This document shows positions 57,401-64,000 of a DNA stretch of 64,000 nucleotides, piece after piece (the first letter of the stretch is position 1; every line of letters starts with the position of its first letter). The stretch comes from Cinnamomum chago (taxonomy: Eukaryota; Streptophyta; Magnoliopsida; Laurales; Lauraceae), in assembly GCA_038049695.1 (NCBI GenBank), contig CP142456.1, positions 79,941,422-80,005,421 on the forward strand, read 5' to 3'. A program made the translations under genes and the position numbers. Under the pieces are notes generated by a model, which saw only the letters and a list, made by a program, of their open reading frames with translations, made no database searches and was not told the DNA's origin.

Positions 57401-60400
57401 CAACATACATAAGTCAAACTTAAAGGGGGTGTTACAATCATGCAACACCGCATGTGATGCCCCGGAGTGAATGAGGTTATATGTAGAGCTTACACCCTTA
57501 CCTTGCATGAGGCATTTTGATGGGTTGAGGCCCATCGGAAGCAAAACCGTGAGGCCCGTGGGCCAAAACGGACAATATCATACATGTGTGAAGGGTGGGG
57601 CGTTACAAATGGTATCAGAACCGACTCTCGACTAGTTCGAGTGTGGGTCCCCTGCCGTGGCCTGGTGCAAGTGGGCGGGTCTTCATGTGTGCGGGCCAAG
57701 AGGGCTGGCAGGCTACAGGGACTGGCAGGCTACTGCATAGGGACGTGCAGCCCTAAGGGGGGTGGAATGTGATGCCCCGGAGTGAATGAGGTTATATGTA
57801 GAGCTTACACCCTTACCTTGCATGAGGCCTTTTGATGGATTGAGGCCCATCAGAAGTAAAACCGTGAGGCCCGTGGGCCAAAGCGGACAATATCATGCAT
57901 GTGTGAAGGGTGGGGCGTTACAATGCATAAGGTGTTTTTATTCTTATTTTCAAATTTTCTCTTGTATACTACGTTTCAAGGGAGTGTAGTGTGCTTGTTT
58001 TGGTCTTACATACGGAACTAATATGTGATTTGACCTGACCACTTCAGGGATAGAGATCGATATGTACAAGGAGATTATCGGTTCAGACATGGTTATTGTA
58101 AGCACAACCCTAGGAAAATGGTAAAGACTTGGGCAGAGAAAGAAATGAGAAATCTTATGAGGTAAAAATCTATTGTTGTTTCTTGTGAGCCATTGTTGAT
58201 CATTTTGTTAGTTTTTTTGCAAAGAAAAAAAAAAGCAAGGAAGAATACCATGGACTTCTACGATTCTCTTCCCCAACCAAAAAAAAGAAGAAAATAACCT
58301 TACTCATTTACCTTCTTTGGGTACGGACCATATGTAGAGCTTAATGGTATAAATTGAAGTCTGCTTTAGAATGTTGGTACAGTACCAGATCATAAGTTTT
58401 ATTCTATGGTGAATTTTTATTTATGTATATATATCATCTCAAAAGTATTCCTGAGAACTGAAAGCAAATAAGGATTGTGAGAACAGTCTTATTTTTGGGC
58501 CACTTGGCCCAGATTAGTTTACACCCCTCACACTCATCACCACCCTTCCCCCATTAATTGGCACACACCCATATTTGACACTCATCTTGCTGTTACCCAC
58601 CCTTGGAATGAAAATAAAAAATAGAAAAGAAAAAAAAGTGATGATTTTAGTAGCACCATTAAACTTGAGGGTCATCGACAAGGGATTAAGAGTTTGTGAT
58701 GGGGTTGATATTTTGCTCACCCCTAGATCTTCTTGAGATATTTTCTTCCCCTCATCCACAACAATTGACATGCATCCCGGTGGCCCCACAATTGAGTCTG
58801 GACCATAAATTGGTGTGTATGGTTCGCACTTGAATCTCCCTATAGAAACTACACAATCGTGATCAGGTGTGAAGGTCCACACCATATGTAAGGCGTGCAC
58901 CTTTCATTTTCTTTCATTATGCCCACCTTTGATCCATTATCCATCACCTCTTCTCTACCATTAAAAAAAAAAAAAACCCCTCTTCTCATGAATTGACACT
59001 CACCCCAATTAGACACTTATTCGACTGTTGCTCATTGTTGGCTTGAACATCCAAAAGAATGATGCCTAAAAAGCCATTAAACTCTGAGAGCCAAAGATCA
59101 AAGGGTTAAGATGATGTGATGGGGCTGTTTTTGACTTTTTTCCACAACCCGGGTTGCAATAGAGTAGAAAATAGTGGAATTTGTTTGAGATGGCTGGGGC
59201 ATGTATATAAATGACTGAAAACCCTTGTTGAAAGAACTGAAATGTTGCAAGTTAAAGGAATTAGGAGAAGGGGGAAGACGAATAAAACCTTGCACTGAAT
59301 CAATCAGAGGTGACTTCTTAGAGTATGGATGATGGTCTCATGTAGAGTTACAACGAACATAGTGGGATAAGGTTTTGATGGTTGGAAAAGTAAAATTTCA
59401 ATGGATAAGATAAGGTTTTGATGGTGATGGCATATCAATATTCACCATTCTTCCATTTACTGTTTATGGAGCCTTTCTTTGACTCTTGATTCTTGCCTAT
59501 ACTTTGTGTGACTCCATGGGTCTCATCCTTTCTGAATTGATTTTCTCCTCAATCATTTATTCTTATTGCAAAAATTGTGAAGTTGAAACTTGTCATGCAG
59601 CAATGCAATGCCCCTTTGATGTCTATGTTGGCTTTCCCTAACTCTTGTTGAGATTTGGTATATACATGCACTTTGATTTTTGAGATGCCATGTCTTATAT
59701 TGTAGGTTGAAGGCAGCGGGAATTAGGTGCCCAACACCATACCTCTTGAGGCTTCATGTTTTGGTAATGGAATTTATAGGTATGGACTTTCATGCACTTC
59801 CATCACTCTTCAATACAAGTACTGTGATATGAGTTCCTTTAGAACACTTCGTTTAATTGTCACGAATTTGTTGTCATATTCATATAGACTAAAAATACCA
59901 CTTGCTAGCAATCACCATAATAACTTTCTTCATTTCTGTTTCACTGGGGATGTACTGTAGTGTTAGATCCTTCCCTAGGAAGGAGCATCTTGGACTTGAA
60001 GACATCTTATTGTTGCTTCTTGTTTTCCCCTTTGTAGTCACTTTTTTCTTTTTTTAAGTGAACTTTTTCCTACAAATAAAATATTCATGCCATGAATTTG
60101 TTGCATTTTGATTTTTTTTTAATTTTAATGTATGCCCCTTTTTTAACAATCTGCTGAAATGGAATTTTCATTTAAATTTACATATCTTGCCACAGGTAAA
60201 GCAGGTTGGGCTGCACCTCGTCTTAAGGATGCCGCTTTGTCTGAGGACAGGTTACGTGAAGGTTATGTTGAGGTATATTATAACTTTTCTTTGTACTGGT
60301 GTAGAATTTAATTGACAGTCACATTTGATTTGAAGAGGAATGGAAATTAAGGGATTTCCAGGATCAGCAGAGCGCACATAAGTTTTGAAATAGCTGGCAC

Positions 60401-63400
60401 TTTGAACATTGCCTAAAAATTCAAAACTCCTAACCTTCTTGTCTCCATGCATGTGGGACAACCCAAAGTAATCCAGAATGGAACTACAGAAGGAAAAGTG
60501 GTTGTCATTCCAAAAAAAAAAGGGGAAGAGTGGCTGTATAGGCTAGTCCCTCACCCCTCCGCGCCCCGCGCCCGCCCCCCCCCCCCCCCCCCACCCCCCG
60601 CCTGCATCTATTCTCTGGAAAATCATTATCCTCTGGGAAGGGTTTTCTGGCACCTGTTGGTGATTCATTTATGAAAAACATAAATGCAACCACCGATAGC
60701 AGTTCATTTATTCTCATTAAATCCTAAAGAAAGCATCTAAATCATCGTCATCATTATGAGATTAATGGATGAAAAGCCTAAAATAAATGATAAAAAAACC
60801 CACATACTATAAGAAGATATGCTGCAGTTAACTAGCACACAAAAATGGTGTCAATTTATTCTCTTTAAATCTTTGGAAAAAAAATTCTATATCATCATAC
60901 TTTTATGTGAAGAATGTCCTGCCTGCAGGCATAGAAGTGGTTCATGGAATAAAGTAATGAAGAGAAATTAAAAAGTAAGAAGATATTGGGGTGAAAGCCC
61001 ATAAAAAAAAATTCTCAAATTCTAATCTTTCGTATAGGTTTCTTCAATCGCAAGTTAACTTCTTAAAAGCAGAAATACCAAAAAGCGAGAAAATGATAGT
61101 AAAAAATTTGATTGGAAATAGCCATATGAGTGTTACTATGCCTGCCTAGTTATATTGCGTGAATCGTGCAATTTGATACAAATATAGTACTGTACGTTCA
61201 TACCTAAAATTCTATGATCATTCTGCATTTGCAGTTCATGTATATGAATTGGTTTTCATAGAATTCAATGTGAATAGAAAATCCTTTGATTTTAACAACT
61301 ACCAATACAGAATTACACGTTCCTGAACTATCACACTGTAATTATCTTGTTTTGGACTTGCATGCTACTGAAGTATAGTCCTTATAAGTTATAATATTGC
61401 AATATTCTGCACAGGCTGGCCTTGCACCACAATGCCAGTCAAACTTGATTTATATGTGAGTGGATGGATATTTCATGTAAGTTTTATTGTTAACCATTTG
61501 CAATCTCAATATTGCTGTTATTTCTGATGAAGCGAGAATAATATGTTGATATTTTGCATGACAGATGATTACAACCATGCGAACATTATACCAGAAGTGC
61601 AAACTGGTGCATGGAGATTTGAGCGAGTATAACATACTTTATTTTGAGGTAAGCAAATCTCCTCAGTTCTTTTAGCACAAATGAGTTGTTTGCAGTTCTG
61701 CTTACAAATGGGCATAGTAATGTACTTCTCACATCTCAACGTTAGTGTCCAATCCGCAAGACATTTTGTGTGGTTGATTGCTTTCATAGAATTTGTTGTT
61801 TATTATCAGACCAAAAAAATGCATTACTGTCATTGCCTGTATTCGACCCTCTCTCTCTCTCTCCCTCTTTCAGTACTGTACTCAAGATATTTGAAGCAAC
61901 TGTGGATTCTAACTGTTTTGCAGGGACACTTGTATATTATTGATGTTTCTCAATCGGTGGATCTTGATCACCCTCATGCATTAGATTTTTTACGTGAGGA
62001 TTGTCTTCATGTTTCTGTAAGTTGATTTTTTGCACGTCATACAGTTAAAGTATTTGTGTGAATTGGAGGGCCCATTTGAATACTTGAATTTTTTGAGTGG
62101 GTTGATACTTCTCCCTCCACATCAATTTGCAGGGCGTTCCCAAAATTAATTTGGGCTGAGGTTGGGAAGTAAGGAGACCTACATGTTTTGGTTCTTGTTT
62201 CAGTGCTAATTATTGGCTATTGCCTTGTAACACAGTGGAAAATGGAGAACATGTCTCGTGTAAATGAATGGATGACATGTCTCTCCAGGAGTTGCCTAAT
62301 CACCTGTGGTTTTGGGTACATCCAAACTATCTTTCAAAGTTGATAAACATGTGCTGACTGCAGGATTTCTTTAAGAAGCATGGAGTAGCAGTCATGACAG
62401 TTCGAGAACTATTTGATTTTATAGTTGATCCATCTATCACTGATGAGTCTGTGGAAAGCTATTTAGATAAGGTCTGTATCTCTATTTATTTTCTGTCCAT
62501 TCGTACCACTCAGATGATCACAAACACACACAGAAAAAAGAAAAAAAAAGAAGAGTAGAAAAAAAAAAGAAGACCTGCTGCATAATCAAAGGCGAGGAAT
62601 TTCATTTCAACAGTCTGGAATGTCGGACATGGCCCCACTTGTATGGAATTAGGTTCCTCAATAAACTATACATTTTGTAAGGTTGAAATACCTACATTTT
62701 TTATTTGCAACCACTGAAACTCTGACACTTGTATGATCACCTTCAGGTTCAGGAAAAGATTTTGGAAAGAGGAAATGCATTATCGACAGAGGATGAAATT
62801 GCAGAATCCGTATTTGTGCAGGTAATCTACTAAATTCATGTGCTGTATCAGTAACTTTTGGCCTGCAAAATAATTACCTGGATCATTTCAATAGTGATAT
62901 TGGTATTATTCCTTGCTTTTGTTCATCTTTGATAGCACTGACGCCTTTCCCCCCCATCCTTTCGGTGTCCAAACTGATTCTCTACCCATTTATTTCTTCT
63001 TCTTTTACAAGATTCCTTTTTCCTCATATCTTTCCTATTGGCTACCATTTATCTTTCTGTCTGGACTCGAGTAGATATACTTTGACCCTGGTCTGGTTAT
63101 GGTATACCCAACCTGTTTACTTCTCTAGATGGAAGACATTTTTGGTTCCCCTTTTTGGATCAAGCAACCTGATGAGTGCCCACCTAAATGAAATTTGTGC
63201 TGACAATATGCATCTTAGGATCATCTGTTGCATGCATGTGCTTTATCTACTTGTCTGTGTCCTGATATTTTCATGTATATGTTCAAAGCTGTTTCAAGCT
63301 TTTTGTCGTGCCCCACCATTCACGTTTTGATCTTGCATAAGGCGTTGCCTAAACCTGTTTTCTACTTTTTTAGTCATTTATTCCAAGGAGATTAACGGAG

Positions 63401-63838
63401 GTAAAGAATTATGAGCAAGATATAGATCGGATTACAAGTGACAGAGACACGGAAGGTATTTATTATCAGACGATAACGGGCCTATCCCAGGTTCTATCTG
63501 GACCTCCAGATGCCTCTGCAGTGTGCAACAAGCAGCAGCAATGGAAAGATCCAAAAGAACCTGCCCTCCAAGAGCTGCCGAGCAATCCACAATTGCAGAC
63601 TAACCCCATCGAAAGTGGAACAGATACAGAAACAGAAGAAGATAACACGAGTGAGTCTGAAGGCAATACTAGTTCAGCATCGGAAACTGAAACCAAAGGG
63701 CCCCTTGATAAAAGAGCTGCTCGGAAAGAGAACAAGAAGAAAGTGAAAGAACAGAAGAGAGAGGCTCGCAAGACAAAAGTGCCCAAGGCTGTGAAGAAAA
63801 GGAATAATAAGAAGGCAAAAAATAAGTTTAAGAAGTAG
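54417..63838 (+). CDS. RIO1: RIO1 atypical protein kinase/ATPase for 40S ribosome maturation
   Basis: RIO1 acts in the last steps of cytoplasmic pre-40S maturation. Coding exons: 54417-54710, 54834-54962, 55890-55982, 56190-56269, 58048-58161, 59706-59779, 60196-60272, 61565-61648, 61924-62016, 62364-62471, 62747-62821 and 63374-63838. All junctions are GT-AG and in frame, giving 561 residues. The N-terminus has a Glu-rich stretch (about 18-32). The RIO kinase domain starts near 140: the nucleotide loop is ISTGKEANVYHA, the ATP lysine is K189 (AIKVYK), the catalytic loop HGDLSEYN has D305 and N310, and the metal-binding D322 is in [13 protein letters not shown]. After the kinase domain comes an acidic, Ser/Glu-rich part and a Lys-rich C-terminus (ending KNKFKK). 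The DVSQSV motif distinguishes RIO1 from RIO2. Introns hold a TRIM, a tandem duplication and several repeats. Confidence 0.97.
54963..55889 (+). other. RIO1 intron 2
   Basis: 0.9-kb intron with a 72-bp perfect-phase tandem duplication (55249-55392) and several T runs; otherwise unremarkable. Confidence 0.7.
55249..55392 (+). repeat. 72-bp tandem duplication, open reading frame kept
   Basis: Two copies (55249-55320 and 55321-55392) starting CAGCCTACATACATCAGTG, differing at only a few sites. The unit is a multiple of three, and the open frame through both encodes [14 protein letters not shown] twice. It lies in an intron, so expression is unlikely. Confidence 0.9.
57453..57607 (+). repeat. 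Left LTR of the TRIM in RIO1 intron 4
   Basis: 155 bp, aligned without gaps to 57768-57922. Confidence 0.88.
57768..57922 (+). repeat. Right LTR of the TRIM in RIO1 intron 4
   Basis: 155 bp, six differences from the left copy. Confidence 0.88.
58162..59705 (+). other. RIO1 intron 5
   Basis: 1.5-kb intron holding two tandem-like copies of the dispersed repeat seen at 35990-36190 (about 58540-58730 and 58970-59130). Confidence 0.55.
58540..59130. repeat. Dispersed repeat, copies 2 and 3
   Basis: Both copies carry GAATTGACACTCA-like and TTAGACACT/TTTGACACT words, then AAAGCCATTAA/CACCATTAA, then a GATGTGATGGGG-like end, in the same order as 35990-36190. The copies are diverged and their limits are approximate. 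Confidence 0.4.
60273..61564 (+). other. RIO1 intron 7
   Basis: 1.3-kb intron with a C-rich run (about 60566-60599, nearly uninterrupted C) and AT-rich sequence. No element was delimited. Confidence 0.55.
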
Positions 63839-64000
63839 GAAGGTGTAATCTGTATCCTCTTTGCATTATCTGCGGGTAGCCTTTTATGTTATTTTATTTA
63901 TGCCATGAAGAGCTTGGAGCATTGCCTGTCGGATTTTGTGTACAAAGTACAGGTGTGTAGTAGTGTTTTTAATTTTTTGTTTAATGCAAAACCAAATTTA

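Larger units (their letters stand above)
57453..57922 (+). mobile_element. Complete TRIM (miniature LTR retrotransposon), 470 bp
   Basis: Two 155-bp terminal repeats (57453-57607 and 57768-57922) start TGTGATGCCCCGGAGTGAAT and end GGGGCGTTACA, with six differences by hand count. The left repeat is followed by AA and TGGTATCAGAACC (57610-57622, initiator tRNA-Met primer site). The right one is preceded by a purine tract (AAGGGGGGTGGAA). The 160-bp interior is non-coding. The flanking 5-mers, CCGCA and ATGCA, agree at three of five positions, so the target duplication is unclear or mutated. Confidence 0.88.
56270..58047 (+). other. RIO1 intron 4
   Basis: 1.8-kb intron with a complete TRIM element (57453-57922) and AT-rich sequence around it. 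Confidence 0.7.

Noticed and set aside
1-64000. CRISPR arrays, rRNA and intact tRNA genes
   Set aside because: None seen. The repeats present are tandem duplications, microsatellites or transposon ends, and the pol III-like boxes lie in SINE contexts without a foldable tRNA.

Overview
The window is nuclear DNA of a flowering plant. It has GT-AG introns of up to 7 kb, single-copy genes with plant-type relatives, and much transposon debris between and inside genes. The tail-anchored plant form of TOM20, the chromovirus-type Ty3/gypsy element, TRIM elements and tRNA-derived SINEs all point to an angiosperm. The sequence does not let me name a species.

Six protein-coding genes can be read exon by exon. 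From left to right they are: (1) a small uncharacterised two-repeat protein on the minus strand (392-8002); (2) ENY2/SUS1 on the plus strand (about 9251-13992), divergently transcribed from gene 1; (3) TOM20 on the plus strand (18865-24621); (4) an SSP4/CTDSPL2-like CTD phosphatase on the plus strand (31515-43670, 5' UTR from about 30650); (5) SPT16, the large FACT subunit, on the minus strand (45623-48847 as one coding exon, with a 5' UTR exon near 51.5 kb); (6) RIO1 kinase on the plus strand (54417-63838, 12 coding exons). ENY2 (SAGA/TREX-2), the CTD phosphatase and SPT16 (FACT) all act in RNA polymerase II transcription. RIO1 acts in 40S ribosome maturation and TOM20 in mitochondrial import. 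This is an ordinary plant gene neighbourhood, not an operon.

The rest is mostly mobile DNA, and much of it can be delimited to the base. Intron 1 of gene 1 holds a TRIM remnant and a 5,257-bp Ty3/gypsy chromovirus with 445-bp LTRs (11 differences), a perfect TACAA target duplication and a broken reverse transcriptase. Four primary hAT-type elements have perfect 8-bp target duplications (15403-16083, 26554-27663, 28687-29261, 37054-37213), and a fifth is nested inside the second (26595-27331). A sixth, with a 6/8 duplication, starts 68 bp after a CTD phosphatase exon. A complete 470-bp TRIM sits in RIO1 intron 4. There are also two Helitron-like elements, several tRNA-derived SINEs (two of one family in opposite orientations), a recurrent foldback/MITE family, short tandem duplications and TA, GA and CT microsatellites.

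I found no CRISPR array, no bacterial-type system, no rRNA and no convincing intact tRNA gene. The best leads are the two-repeat protein whose exons each encode one repeat, the missing in-frame start codon of ENY2, and the nested hAT insertions.
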